Source: Janthinobacterium sp. PAMC25594 (lineage in GTDB: Bacteria > Pseudomonadota > Gammaproteobacteria > Burkholderiales > Burkholderiaceae_D). From it: a DNA stretch of 64,000 bases. This document shows, one piece after another, positions 27,115-35,555 of this stretch (within the stretch, counting starts at the first letter, position 1; each line of letters begins with the position of its first letter). Under the pieces are notes generated by a model that was not told where the DNA came from, did no database searches, and saw nothing but the letters and a program-made list of their open reading frames with translations. A program made the translations under genes and the position numbers. The stretch is taken from the NCBI RefSeq assembly GCF_019443505.1, contig NZ_CP080377.1:62001-126000 (forward strand), written 5' to 3'.

Positions 27115-27879
27115 ATGTGCGATGAATGCAATCCCTTCGAGCGCCTGGTGGCGAAAGCCGACGCTGCTTACTGGCGCCTGCGTTCGATTCGGTGGGATCA
27201 ATGGTTACGTTATGTGGAGGACGTTTCGCCAGCGTTGGCGCAGGCGATGCGGCATACGGGTATTGGCATTGCGAGTGGCTTGTTTACAGGCTTGATCTTA
27301 TTTGGATTGCAATTTACGAGTGATCAGCCTGTCAATGCCATGGCCAAGTCACTACAGTGCAAATTTATTGTGCATTACCAGGATATTCCAGGGCCCTTGT
27401 TCAATCTTGTCCTATTTCTGGTGGCATGCACGATGTTGTTGACTGCCGAGTGGGGGCATTTTTTCAGGCAGAAAGTGCTGGTGCCTGTCATACATGGCAT
27501 TTCGCATACGGTGTCCATCACCACCGGAATGTTATTGTCGCTCGTCTTTTCGGAGGTGCTGACGAAGAGTTTTCTACCGAATGTCAGGCCATGGTTGGGC
27601 AGCCTCCTTATTATTTTGGCAGTGTGGCTACTCGCAGTGACGATGAACGCAGTTATTTATTTGTGTCGCTACGGCGTGGTGGGGCTATGGCGAAAGAAGA
27701 ACTGCGCTGACGAAGACTGTCCTGCACCGCAAAAAAAGTATGAGGTCCTGCACTTTATTTTTCCACTGGTAGGAATTTTTCTCATCTTTTACCTGTGGGG
27801 CGATGTCAAGCGAAGCGCCGTGCAGGTGGCGGATGGCGCCAAGGCCAGCGAGGTGGCCGCTTGTGAGGTTGCACATTAA
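27115..27879 (+). CDS. Membrane protein of unknown function
   Basis: Family not recognised. The 254-aa product starts MCDECNPFERL (ATG after CAGGAGA; a second in-frame ATG at 27094 lacks a site). It has an N-terminal cytoplasmic part with CxxC, then about five hydrophobic segments (near residues 50-68, 93-115, 125-150, 160-185 and 220-238) and a basic loop with two further Cys (near 200). By eye GC is lower than around it, with more Ile/Phe/Lys codons, which suggests acquisition. It stands alone between comEC and a decayed fragment. Confidence 0.6.
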   Translation: MCDECNPFERLVAKADAAYWRLRSIRWDQWLRYVEDVSPALAQAMRHTGIGIASGLFTGLILFGLQFTSDQPVNAMAKSLQCKFIVHYQDIPGPLFNLVLFLVACTMLLTAEWGHFFRQKVLVPVIHGISHTVSITTGMLLSLVFSEVLTKSFLPNVRPWLGSLLIILAVWLLAVTMNAVIYLCRYGVVGLWRKKNCADEDCPAPQKKYEVLHFIFPLVGIFLIFYLWGDVKRSAVQVADGAKASEVAACEVAH

Positions 27880-27951
27880 GCACCTCCCCCAATAAATTAT
27901 TGTGATTTCTGACTTCCATAACCGGCGCTCTGCGGTGTTGCCCACTGCTAG

Positions 27952-28056
27952 CAGTGCTCGCACTGCGTCGAACGGCTGGGCATGCGCGAGGTGGCCGGCT
28001 TTGTCTTTGAGGGTGCGCCGTTCGCCGTGCATGGCGATGCTATCGCCGCCAAATAG
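27952..28056 (+). pseudogene. C-terminal remnant, possibly of a GNAT acetyltransferase
   Basis: After an in-frame TAG the frame reads 34 codons ending ERLGMREVAGFVFEGAPF and a short tail before TAG. This resembles the last strand pair of GNAT N-acetyltransferases (a form of ERLGMRxVxxFxFEGxPF). There is no start codon or upstream domain, so it is likely a remnant. The match is from memory of the family and short. Confidence 0.35.
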
Positions 28057-28059
28057 ACG

Positions 28060-28983
28060 CTAACTTATGCGTTCATCGGGTATCTCCAGCCCCCGCTGCC
28101 GCACATATTCCAGAAACAGCCTTGCTCCCTTGGCCATCTTCGACGTGCCGTACACGGCATGGATGCTGGGATCGAGCTCCTTCGACGACGTCAGCCGGTA
28201 CGCCGTGCAGACCCTGCGTAAATTACCGGCAGCCACGGCCGGTTCAGCCAGCCAGCTGGCCAGGCGCACGATGCCGGCGCCTTCCAGGGCGGCCTGAAAG
28301 GTGGCGATGCCGGAAGTGAAGCGGAAACGCGGTTGCACCTGGTAGCGCACGTTGCGCTCGCTGGAAACGAAATGCCAGTCGCGCAGGATGCGCGGGGCCG
28401 AGTGCATGATGATGTCGTGGCCGGCCAGCTCTTCCGGTTCGTCGGGCGCGCCCATGCGTTCTATATAGTCGGGCGAGGCGTACATATAGCGGCGGTAATT
28501 CCACAGGGGATAGCCGATCAGCTCGCTCGACTGCGGAAAGGCGCCGCGGATGGCAAAGTCCAGCTTTTCCTGGATGGGGTCGATCGATTTGTCCGAGAAA
28601 TGGATATCGATGGACACGTTCGGGTAGTCGCGCGAAAATTGCGCCACCACTTTCGGCAAGAAGCCCAGCGACAAAATTTCCGGCGCCGAGAGGCGCACCC
28701 AGCCTTGCGGCGAGTTGCTCAATTCCGCCAACTGGTCTTCCGCCTCGGCCTGTGTTTCCAGCAAGTGCTTGGCCGACGCGTAATAGGTTTCGCCGGCCGT
28801 CGTCAGGGTGAACTGCTTTTGCGTGCGCAGGATCAGCTCGGCGCCGATGGCGTCTTCGAGGAACTGGATGGCGCGCGTGACGGCCGACGGCGAACGTCCC
28901 AGCATGCGCGCCGCGTGGATGAAGCTGCGCTTTTCCACCACGGTGCAGAAGGCGCGGATTTCCCACATCAGTTTCATCGACAT
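28060..28983 (-). CDS. LysR-family transcriptional regulator
   Basis: A 307-aa DNA-binding regulator. The N-terminal winged helix-turn-helix (MKLMWEIRAFCTVVEKRS through SPSAVTRAIQFLEDAIGA) is followed by the two-lobe effector domain (about 90-300). The start at 28983 has GGGAGT about seven bases upstream; the methionine two codons later is also possible. It is transcribed away from the TSUP transporter gene, with a dyad at 29051-29065 between them, the classic arrangement for a LysR regulator controlling its neighbour. The ligand is unknown. Confidence 0.88.
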   Translation of the reverse strand: MSMKLMWEIRAFCTVVEKRSFIHAARMLGRSPSAVTRAIQFLEDAIGAELILRTQKQFTLTTAGETYYASAKHLLETQAEAEDQLAELSNSPQGWVRLSAPEILSLGFLPKVVAQFSRDYPNVSIDIHFSDKSIDPIQEKLDFAIRGAFPQSSELIGYPLWNYRRYMYASPDYIERMGAPDEPEELAGHDIIMHSAPRILRDWHFVSSERNVRYQVQPRFRFTSGIATFQAALEGAGIVRLASWLAEPAVAAGNLRRVCTAYRLTSSKELDPSIHAVYGTSKMAKGARLFLEYVRQRGLEIPDERIS

Positions 28984-29050
28984 CGGTGACTCCCGGCAAA
29001 AGAGGCCAGTAGACCGCACGGGGGCGCATTCCGTCAAGCGTTACGCCTGA

Positions 29051-29065
29051 TTGCGTTTTCCGCAA
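29051..29065. promoter_or_regulatory. LysR-type operator, TTGCG-N5-CGCAA
   Basis: TTGCG and CGCAA form a perfect 15-base interrupted dyad containing the T-N11-A pattern of LysR-type binding sites. It lies 67 bases before the regulator start and 69 bases before the chosen transporter start. Confidence 0.6.
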
Positions 29066-29134
29066 TTTGAAGTTGCATCCGGAAAAGTGACTGACGCCTA
29101 TACTGCCGCTGTCGCCCATTCCTCATTGCCTATC

Positions 29135-29896
29135 ATGCTGACCATTTCGCTGCTGTGTTTATTTGCCTTCTTTGCCGGCCTGATCGATGCCGCCGTGGGC
29201 GGGGGCGGGCTGATACAGCTGCCGGCCCTGTTCAACCTGATGCCGAACATGGCCTCGACATCCTTGCTGGGCACGAACAAACTGGCGTCCGCCTGCGGCA
29301 CCACGTTTGCCGCCCGCTCGTTTGTCGGCAAGGTCAACATTCCCTGGCTGCTGGTGCTGCCGGCCGTGGCCAGCGCCTTCATCATGTCGTTTATCGGCGC
29401 GGCCGCCGTGTCCTACGTGCCGCAGCAGGTGGTGCGCCCCATGGTGCTGGTATTGATCATCATCATGGCCATCTACACCTTCATCAAGAAAGATTTCGGC
29501 AGCACGCGCGAGGCGCGCCCCATCGGCCCGCGCGAACGCATCCTCGCCATCGTCATCGGCGGCGCCATCGGCTTTTATGACGGCCTGTTCGGGCCGGGCA
29601 CGGGCAGCTTTTTGATTTTCCTGTTCATCCGCGTCTTCGGCTTCGATTTTATCCTCGCTTCGGCCTGCTCGAAACTGGTGAACATCGCCACCAACGTGGC
29701 CGCGCTGGCCTTTTTCATTCCCGCCGGCCACGTGGTCTACGCGGTGGCCGCACCGATGGCCGTGTGCAACATCCTGGGCGCCCTGACGGGCACCTGGATC
29801 GCCGTGCGCCGCGGCGCCGCCTTCGTGCGCATCCTCTTCCTCGTGCTGCTGGTGCTGCTGATCGTGAAGTTGTCTTACGACATCTTCTTCAAGTAA
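29135..29896 (+). CDS. TSUP (TauE/SafE) family permease
   Basis: An inner-membrane exporter of the sulfite/organosulfonate TSUP family, 253 aa. The repeated family motifs are visible: AGLIDAAVGGGGLIQLPAL near the N-terminus and GFYDGLFGPGTGSFLIF in the second half, with the TNKLASACGTT and CSKLVNIATNVAALAFF partners. About eight hydrophobic segments are present. The start could lie up to 84 bases upstream at an ATG in frame (29051), but that would swallow the operator. Substrate is unknown; regulation by the divergent LysR protein is likely. Confidence 0.85.
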   Translation: MLTISLLCLFAFFAGLIDAAVGGGGLIQLPALFNLMPNMASTSLLGTNKLASACGTTFAARSFVGKVNIPWLLVLPAVASAFIMSFIGAAAVSYVPQQVVRPMVLVLIIIMAIYTFIKKDFGSTREARPIGPRERILAIVIGGAIGFYDGLFGPGTGSFLIFLFIRVFGFDFILASACSKLVNIATNVAALAFFIPAGHVVYAVAAPMAVCNILGALTGTWIAVRRGAAFVRILFLVLLVLLIVKLSYDIFFK

Positions 29897-29917
29897 GTTT
29901 TTGAGCCTACCCTCGCC

Positions 29918-30613
29918 ATGAAAACCATCCGGGGCGTGCTGTGGGACAACGATGGCGTGTTGGTCGCCACCGAACAGCTGTTTTACGAAAGCAACCGCGA
30001 CTTGCTCTTGCCCTACGGTATAGACCTGACGCCAAAGCAATTCTTTGACTGGTTCCTGGACAATAACTACGGCGCCTGGCATCTGTTGCTGGGGCAAGGC
30101 CATGACATCGAACTGGTCGAGCGCCTGCGCGCCGAGCGCACCGAGCTGTTTGCGCAACGCTTGCGCCAGGCGCGCCAGCTGGCCATGCCCGGCATCGGGC
30201 AAGTGCTGGCGGCGCTGCGCCCGCACGTGGCCATGGGCGTGGTCACCAGCGCCTATGCACAGCATTTCCAGATCAGCCATGCGGCCACCGGCTTGTTGCA
30301 GCACTTCGACTTCGTGCTGACGCGTGAAATGTATAGGGAAAGCAAGCCGGCGCCCGACGGCTACCAGCTGGGCCTGCAGCGCCTGGGCCTGGCTGCGGCC
30401 GACTGTGTGGCCGTGGAAGACTCGCCGCGCGGCTTGCGCGCCGCCAGGGCCGCCGGACTGGAATGCATCGTCGTGCGCAACCAGATGAACCGTCACCACG
30501 CGTTTGATGACGCTTTTTGCGTGGTGGATTCAAACGCCGAGCTGGGCGAAGTGCTGGCTTCGTTCGTCCCCGGCATGGCGCAAGCTCCCCGGCAATTAGA
30601 GGCCTTCCTCTGA
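29918..30613 (+). CDS. HAD-superfamily phosphatase
   Basis: A 231-aa cytoplasmic HAD hydrolase, subfamily IA by its layout. The nucleophile motif is LWDNDGVLV (D10, D12), the helical cap follows (about 18-85), then VVTSAYAQ (motif II), K in RESKPAPDGY (motif III) and VEDSPRGLRAARAAG (motif IV). The similarity is to phosphoglycolate/beta-phosphoglucomutase-like enzymes; substrate cannot be inferred. It begins 21 bases after the transporter gene and may be co-transcribed. Confidence 0.85.
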   Translation: MKTIRGVLWDNDGVLVATEQLFYESNRDLLLPYGIDLTPKQFFDWFLDNNYGAWHLLLGQGHDIELVERLRAERTELFAQRLRQARQLAMPGIGQVLAALRPHVAMGVVTSAYAQHFQISHAATGLLQHFDFVLTREMYRESKPAPDGYQLGLQRLGLAAADCVAVEDSPRGLRAARAAGLECIVVRNQMNRHHAFDDAFCVVDSNAELGEVLASFVPGMAQAPRQLEAFL

Positions 30614-30671
30614 TACGGCTTGCCGGCATGCCATTACAATTGCCTATCGCATTCACCGGCACGGCCCCACG

Positions 30672-31472
30672 ATGACACTCCCGCAACTGCACTTTGCCCA
30701 CGCCAACAGTTATCCGGCCGGTACCTACCGCAAGCTGTTCGGCCTGCTGGGCCAGCATTACAGCGTGCAGGCGCTCGACATGCATGCGCACGACCCGGAT
30801 TATCCCGTCAGCACGGGCTGGCCCGAGCTGGTGCGCGAGTATATCGATGACCTGGAGCGTCGCTACAGCGCGCCCGTGATCCTCGTCGGCCATTCGCTGG
30901 GCGGCATGCTCAGCGTGATGGTGGCCAAGCAGCGGCCGGATCTCGTGCGCAGTGTGGTCTTGCTCGATTCGCCCGTGGTGGCGGGCTGGCGCGCCTTGCT
31001 GGTGCGGCTGGCGCGCAACACGGCGCTGGGCGAGCGGTTCTCGCCGGCACGTTTTTCCGCCAAGCGGCGCAAGCTGTGGCCGGACGCGCAAGCCGCCTAT
31101 ACCCATTTCGCGGCGAAGGATATGTTCGCCATCTGGGCGCCGCAGGTGTTGCGCGATTACATAGACAGCGGCCTGGTCCCCCATCCGGACGGGGTGCAGT
31201 TGCGCTTTACGCGCGAAGTGGAAACCGATGTCTACCGCGGCTTGCCGCACCATATCGGCAGCCTCGTCAAGGATGGTTTGCCGGTGCCCATCGGCTTTAT
31301 TGGCGGCACGGAATCGGTGGAATGCCGGCAGGCGGGCTTGAAGGCCACGCGCAAGCTGGTCGGGAAATTTTTCCGCCAGGTGCCGGGTGGCCATCTGTTT
31401 CCCATGGAAAACCCAGAACTGACGGCGCAAGTGGTGCGCGAGATGATCACTTCCTTGCTGGCGAAACAGTAA
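30672..31472 (+). CDS. Alpha/beta hydrolase
   Basis: A 266-aa cytoplasmic alpha/beta-fold hydrolase. The nucleophile elbow is LVGHSLGGML (S75), an acid is likely around GGTESVE (E near 215), and the His is in VPGGHLFPMENP near the C-terminus. There is an unusually short N-terminus before the first strand (LHFAHANSYPAGTYRKLF, with oxyanion HAN), seen in many uncharacterised hydrolases. It follows the HAD gene by 58 bases. Substrate unknown. Confidence 0.8.
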   Translation: MTLPQLHFAHANSYPAGTYRKLFGLLGQHYSVQALDMHAHDPDYPVSTGWPELVREYIDDLERRYSAPVILVGHSLGGMLSVMVAKQRPDLVRSVVLLDSPVVAGWRALLVRLARNTALGERFSPARFSAKRRKLWPDAQAAYTHFAAKDMFAIWAPQVLRDYIDSGLVPHPDGVQLRFTREVETDVYRGLPHHIGSLVKDGLPVPIGFIGGTESVECRQAGLKATRKLVGKFFRQVPGGHLFPMENPELTAQVVREMITSLLAKQ

Positions 31473-31541
31473 CCTGAGACCAAGGATTTTCGGGGGATGG
31501 GTGCCAAAAGTGGCGGGTTTTCGCGTAAAATCCTGCCATTC

Positions 31542-31570
31542 GGGCCGCGCCTGTACTTGGCGTGCGGCCC
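31542..31570 (+). other. Hairpin in the dcd leader region
   Basis: GGGCCGC (31542-31548) and GCGGCCC (31564-31570) pair around a loop that itself has GCC/GGC. No T-run follows. TAAAAT at 31526-31531 could be a -10 element for dcd. The role is unclear. Confidence 0.3.
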
Positions 31571-31605
31571 CCGCCATTCCGATATTCTAGAAAGATACCC
31601 CTGCG

Positions 31606-32175
31606 ATGACGATTAAAAGCGATAAATGGATACGCCGCATGGCCGAATCAACGGGCATGATCGAGCCGTTCGAACCTGGCCAGGTCAAGGAACGCGATGG
31701 CAACCGCATCGTGTCCTACGGCACCTCCAGCTATGGCTATGACATCCGCTGCGCCGACGAGTTCAAGTTGTTCACCAACATCAACACCACCATCGTCGAC
31801 CCGAAGGATTTTGATGCGAACAACTTCGTCGATGTGTCGGGCAAGGGCTATTGCATCATCCCGCCGAATTCGTTCGCACTGGCCCGTACGGTCGAGTATT
31901 TCCGCATTCCCCGTAATGTATTGACGATTTGCCTGGGCAAGAGCACCTATGCCCGTTGCGGCATCATCGTCAACGTCACCCCGTTCGAACCGGAATGGGA
32001 AGGTTTCGTGACCCTGGAATTTTCCAACACGACACCGTTGCCGGCGAAAATCTACGCCAACGAAGGCGTGGCGCAAGTGCTGTTCTTCGAGTCCGATGAA
32101 GTCTGCGAAACGTCGTACAAGGACCGTGGCGGCAAATACCAGGGCCAGGTGGGCGTGACCTTGCCGAAGACCTGA
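31606..32175 (+). CDS. dcd: dCTP deaminase
   Basis: Dcd converts dCTP to dUTP in thymidylate synthesis, in the cytoplasm as a trimer. The 189-aa product matches the betaproteobacterial length. Signature regions are [23 protein letters not shown] and [17 protein letters not shown] with the catalytic Glu, and [10 protein letters not shown]. The ATG is the only plausible start. Together with thyA and folA elsewhere in the window it belongs to the dTMP pathway. Confidence 0.95.
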   Translation: MTIKSDKWIRRMAESTGMIEPFEPGQVKERDGNRIVSYGTSSYGYDIRCADEFKLFTNINTTIVDPKDFDANNFVDVSGKGYCIIPPNSFALARTVEYFRIPRNVLTICLGKSTYARCGIIVNVTPFEPEWEGFVTLEFSNTTPLPAKIYANEGVAQVLFFESDEVCETSYKDRGGKYQGQVGVTLPKT

Positions 32176-32213
32176 TCGCTGGAAGGGTGGGGCGCCAGCC
32201 GTCTTGAGCTGTC

Positions 32214-32228
32214 TTTACCTGCCTTTAC
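32214..32228 (+). promoter_or_regulatory. CpxR-type box upstream of the FlxA-like gene
   Basis: TTTAC-CTGCC-TTTAC, the complement of the GTAAA-N5-GTAAA site bound by CpxR in E. coli. It lies about 70 bases before the FlxA-like start. Identical spacing recurs in the cpxR/cpxP-like divergent region. Confidence 0.6.
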
Positions 32229-32296
32229 ACCTGCGGCCCTACGTTCGCGTTCCATGCTTGCCGTTAACCTTGGTATTGAAACACTGAGGAGGCATC

Positions 32297-32638
32297 ATGG
32301 TAGCGGCAATCGGTTCAGGCAGCACAGTCGGCGCGGCCAGCAGCGCCAGTTCAGGCAGCAGTTCGCAGATCGCGGCGCTGCAAAAGCAGATCACGGCGGC
32401 GCAAAAAGAGTTGACGGAATCGCAGAAAGGCACGCAGACGGACGCGTCGCAAAAGCTGCAGCAGCAGCTGGCGCAGCAAATCCAGGCCTTGCAGGCGCAA
32501 ATTGCCCAGTTACAGGCGGCGGCCGCGCAACAGGCGGCGCAGCAAGCTCTTCAGACGGCCAGCAGCGCCGATACGGCGACGAGTCCGGCCAAGTCGGCCT
32601 CGTCGACCCTGGGCAGCATCATCGATACGCAGGCGTAG
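32297..32638 (+). CDS. FlxA-like small coiled-coil protein
   Basis: A 113-aa protein with a Ser/Ala-rich N-terminus, a central coiled-coil of about 60 residues (IAALQKQITAAQKELTESQ and a Gln/Ala-rich LQQQLAQQIQALQAQIAQL run) and a Ser/Ala-rich tail, as in the FlxA-like family, whose function is undefined. AGGAGG precedes the ATG. No signal peptide is clear. A CpxR-type box upstream suggests induction by the neighbouring envelope-stress system. It is convergent with the sensor kinase and shares a terminator with it. Confidence 0.65.
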   Translation: MVAAIGSGSTVGAASSASSGSSSQIAALQKQITAAQKELTESQKGTQTDASQKLQQQLAQQIQALQAQIAQLQAAAAQQAAQQALQTASSADTATSPAKSASSTLGSIIDTQA

Positions 32639-32652
32639 CAGCACATCCGCGC

Positions 32653-32696
32653 GTCAAAACGCCAGGCTCGCCGGAAGGTCAGCCTGGCGTTTTGAC
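32653..32696. terminator. Bidirectional terminator between FlxA-like and sensor kinase genes
   Basis: GTCAAAACGCCAGGCT (32653-32668) and its exact complement (32681-32696) form a 16-bp stem with a 12-base loop. GGCGTTTT appears at the 3' side on both strands. The right arm lies inside the last codons of the kinase gene. Confidence 0.8.
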
Positions 32697-34163
32697 GGGC
32701 AGCAGCATTTCCACGCACAGCCCTCCACCGCTGCGCAAGCTGGCACCGATGCGGCCGCCATGGGCGTTGATGACGTGCTGGGCGATGGCCAGGCCCAGGC
32801 CGTCCGTGCTGTGCTGGGTATGGCTGGCGCGGAAGAACGGTTCAAAAATGCGGGCCAGGTCGGCGCTGGCCACGCCAGGCCCCTGGTCCAGCACGGCGAT
32901 GCGCAGCAGATCCTGCTTGCCGTCATGCAGGCGCGATACATTCACCTCCACCGTGCCGCCATCGGGGCTGTGCTTGACGGCATTGCGCACCACGTTTTCC
33001 ACGGCGCGCGCCAGCAGTTCCGGCCGGCCCGTGACAGCGGCGTCGGCAATGGCTGCGTCGCCCGCCAGGGCGATGCCCACCTGGCGCGCCTTCGCTTCGT
33101 AGCGGGCGTCGTCCACGATGTCGTGCAGCAGCTCGGCGATGTCGACGTCTTCGCTGAGGGGGGAGGCGGCGCCCGCTTCCAGCCGCGACAGGGTCAGCAG
33201 CTCGCCGATCAGCTTATCCATGCGTTCGCTTTCGCGTTCGATGCGTTGCATCGAGGCGTCCATCTTGTCCGGCTGCTGGTGCGCCAGGCCGATGGCCGCT
33301 TGCAGGCGCGCCAGCGGCGAGCGCAGTTCGTGCGACACATCATGCAGCAGGCGCGTCTGGCTCTCCATGAGATTGCGCAAACGGCCCGTCATGCGGTCGA
33401 AATCGCGGCCCAGGTCCGTCAATTCATCGCCGCGCTTGCCGCTGGCGTGAAAACGCGGCGCCAGGTCGCCGTGCGAGGCGGCCTCGAACGCTTGCCGCAA
33501 GTCGCGGATGGGGCGCGCAAAATACCAGGCCAGCAAGAAGGAGAACAGCAGGCTGGCGGCGATGGCGGCGGCCAGCGGAATGAAGGTGCGGTAGGGGCTG
33601 TCCATGCGGGAGCCGGGCGGCATGCCGCGGCCGAATTCGCCGCGTGGCGGCGGGGTGCCCGCTGCGTCGGGCCGTGGACCGGGTCCCATGGCGCGCGGGC
33701 CGCTCAGGGTGACGGCGTTGAGCGTGTCGCGCGCGGCGCCCGCTTCGGGATGGCGGAAGCGTTCGGACGAGGGCAGGAACAGCAGATAGCGCTGGCCGTC
33801 GCTGCCGGTGACTGTGCGCACGACGGGATGGGGCTGGCCTTGCTCCAGCATGGCGCGCGCCTTGGCCAGCATGGCGGGATGCACCGTGCGGCCCATCAGT
33901 TCTTGCCCTTTGGCATCGACGGCAAACACGCGCATGCGCTCCATCTTGCCGAGAAAATGCCGCAAGGCCTGGCTGCCGCCCGCTTCCAGCGTGGCGCTGG
34001 CGGCCTCGATGATCATTTGCGCGGGCGGGCTGGTGTCGATGTCGAGGGCCCGTTCCTGCTGCGCGGCCCGGTTTTTCAGCCAGAAGGTGCCGCCGATGCC
34101 GATGGTGGCCGTCACTTGCGCCAGCATGATGCACAGAAAAAATTTCCAGAACAGGCGGCCCAC
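32679..34163 (-). CDS. Envelope-stress sensor histidine kinase, CpxA-like
   Basis: A 494-aa inner-membrane kinase. It has a membrane segment at about 7-28, a periplasmic domain (30-200) ending in a Pro/Gly-rich stretch, a second membrane segment (203-224), a HAMP domain, the phospho-acceptor H278 in LLHDVSHELRSPLARLQ, and ATP-binding N, G1 and G2 boxes (VVRNAVKHSP, VLDQGPGV, GLGLAIAQHV). The start is GTG at 34163, two bases after the regulator stop, with AAGGAG inside the end of that gene. The neighbours and DNA sites make CpxA the closest analogue, but the periplasmic domain is not clearly CpxA's. Confidence 0.85.
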   Translation of the reverse strand: MGRLFWKFFLCIMLAQVTATIGIGGTFWLKNRAAQQERALDIDTSPPAQMIIEAASATLEAGGSQALRHFLGKMERMRVFAVDAKGQELMGRTVHPAMLAKARAMLEQGQPHPVVRTVTGSDGQRYLLFLPSSERFRHPEAGAARDTLNAVTLSGPRAMGPGPRPDAAGTPPPRGEFGRGMPPGSRMDSPYRTFIPLAAAIAASLLFSFLLAWYFARPIRDLRQAFEAASHGDLAPRFHASGKRGDELTDLGRDFDRMTGRLRNLMESQTRLLHDVSHELRSPLARLQAAIGLAHQQPDKMDASMQRIERESERMDKLIGELLTLSRLEAGAASPLSEDVDIAELLHDIVDDARYEAKARQVGIALAGDAAIADAAVTGRPELLARAVENVVRNAVKHSPDGGTVEVNVSRLHDGKQDLLRIAVLDQGPGVASADLARIFEPFFRASHTQHSTDGLGLAIAQHVINAHGGRIGASLRSGGGLCVEMLLPVKTPG

Positions 34164-34165
34164 GC

Positions 34166-34855
34166 TTACTCCTTGATCAGCTGGTAGCCGAGACGGTAGA
34201 CGGTCTGCAGGCAGGAACGGCCATCGGCCAGGCTGCCCAGTTTACGGCGCAGGCTGCTCAAGTGCACGTCGATATTGCGGTCGAAGCGCGCCATGGGCCG
34301 GCCCAGGCCCAGTTCCGACAATTGATTCTTGCTCACGGGCTTGCCCGCATGGCGCACCAGCACTTCCAGCAGGTTGAATTCCGTGCTCGTCAGCTCCAGG
34401 TGCGCACCGGCCCAGGAAACGCGGCGCTGTTCCGGCCACATCGTCAACTGGCCCACGGCCAGCGGCGCCAGGCCCGAGCTGTCGTGTGGCGCCGCCTGCG
34501 AACGGCGCAGGATGGCGCGGATGCGCGCCGTCAGCTCGCGCGGCGTGCACGGCTTGGTCACGTAATCGTCGGCACCCAGCTCCAGGCCCACGATGCGGTC
34601 CGTGTCATCGCCGCGCGCCGTCAGCATCAGGACGGGCAGGTTGCTGCCGGCGCGGATGCGGCGCAGGGTTTCCAGGCCATTCATGCGCGGCATCATGACG
34701 TCGAGGACGGCGATGGCGTACAGGCCCGTCAGCGCTTCGGCCGCGCCGCTTTCGCCGTCATGCACGGCGCGCGCGTCAAAACCTTCCTGCGTCAGGTATT
34801 CCTGGAACATGCCGACCAGTTCCACGTCGTCATCGATTAACAAAACCTTGCTCAT
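34166..34855 (-). CDS. OmpR-family response regulator, CpxR-like
   Basis: A 229-aa DNA-binding response regulator. The receiver has the acidic pocket DDD (8-10), the phospho-acceptor D52 in AVLDVMMPRMNG, T in LMLTARGDD and K in YVTKPCTPRE. The C-terminal winged helix (about 130-228) is of OmpR type. It is the first gene of the operon with the kinase and is transcribed away from the CpxP-like gene. Three TTTAC-N5-TTTAC-type boxes in the shared promoter region suggest autoregulation. Confidence 0.88.
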   Translation of the reverse strand: MSKVLLIDDDVELVGMFQEYLTQEGFDARAVHDGESGAAEALTGLYAIAVLDVMMPRMNGLETLRRIRAGSNLPVLMLTARGDDTDRIVGLELGADDYVTKPCTPRELTARIRAILRRSQAAPHDSSGLAPLAVGQLTMWPEQRRVSWAGAHLELTSTEFNLLEVLVRHAGKPVSKNQLSELGLGRPMARFDRNIDVHLSSLRRKLGSLADGRSCLQTVYRLGYQLIKE

Positions 34856-34919
34856 GCCTGTGCTTTTTCGGGTGAATATCGCCCGATGATAGCAGTCAAC
34901 AGGGGCGGTTCAGGGCCGT

Positions 34920-34999
34920 TTTACCCGCTTTTACATACGTCTGCTTACATTCATGCATCTTTCTTTACATGCTTTTACGCCAGCCTAACGTTGCTTTAC
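34920..34999. promoter_or_regulatory. Cluster of CpxR-type boxes in the divergent promoter
   Basis: Two perfect TTTAC-N5-TTTAC sites are at 34920-34934 and 34964-34978; a degenerate one, CTAAC-GTTGC-TTTAC, is at 34985-34999. They sit between the response regulator (start 34855, leftward) and the CpxP-like gene (start 35047, rightward). GTAAA-N5-GTAAA is the established CpxR site in enterobacteria. Confidence 0.7.
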
Positions 35000-35046
35000 A
35001 CGTCAGACGCCGACAATCAAGGCTGATCGCCACGAAAGGAAAGCCG

Positions 35047-35553
35047 ATGAAACACCTGAGTATCGCCGTATCCCTGCTGCTGCTGTCCGCTTGCAGCATG
35101 CCGCTGCTGGCACTCGCCCAGCAGGAATCTGCGCCGGACGGCCCGCCAGCGCGCGCCATGCCGGGGCCGCCGCCCGGCCTGGGCCACGGTGCCGGACCCG
35201 GCGCGCCAGGCTTGCCACCGTTCCTGCACGGCATCGAGCTGAGCGAAGCGCAGCAGGACAAGGTTTTCACCGCCACCTACGCGCAGGCGCCCTTGCTGCG
35301 AGAACAGGAAAAGATCGCCTTCAAGGCCCATGCGCAACTGCGCGAGCTGGCCGGGTCCAGCGCCTACGACGATGCGCAGGCCAGCACGCTGGCAAACACG
35401 GCGGCGCAAGCCATGGCGAAGATCAGCTTGCTGCATGCGCGGCTGGAGCAGCAATTGCTGGCCGTGCTGACGCCGGAGCAGCGCCAGCAGGCGCGGCAGC
35501 GGGGCGACAGCCGCCCCGGCCCGCGCCGTCCCCAATTACCCACAGGAGAGTGA
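35047..35553 (+). CDS. Spy/CpxP-like periplasmic stress protein
   Basis: A 168-aa exported protein. The signal peptide is MKHLSIAVSLLLLSACSMPL to about LALAQ; an LSAC motif makes a lipoprotein possible. After a Pro/Gly-rich linker (33-58) comes an all-helical region with ELSEAQQDKVF and LTPEQRQQARQ, the paired LTxxQ motifs of the Spy/CpxP fold. Such proteins act as periplasmic chaperones and dampen the sensor kinase. Divergent position from the kinase operon and the boxes upstream support this role. It is followed two bases later by another gene. Confidence 0.75.
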   Translation: MKHLSIAVSLLLLSACSMPLLALAQQESAPDGPPARAMPGPPPGLGHGAGPGAPGLPPFLHGIELSEAQQDKVFTATYAQAPLLREQEKIAFKAHAQLRELAGSSAYDDAQASTLANTAAQAMAKISLLHARLEQQLLAVLTPEQRQQARQRGDSRPGPRRPQLPTGE

Positions 35554-35555
35554 CC

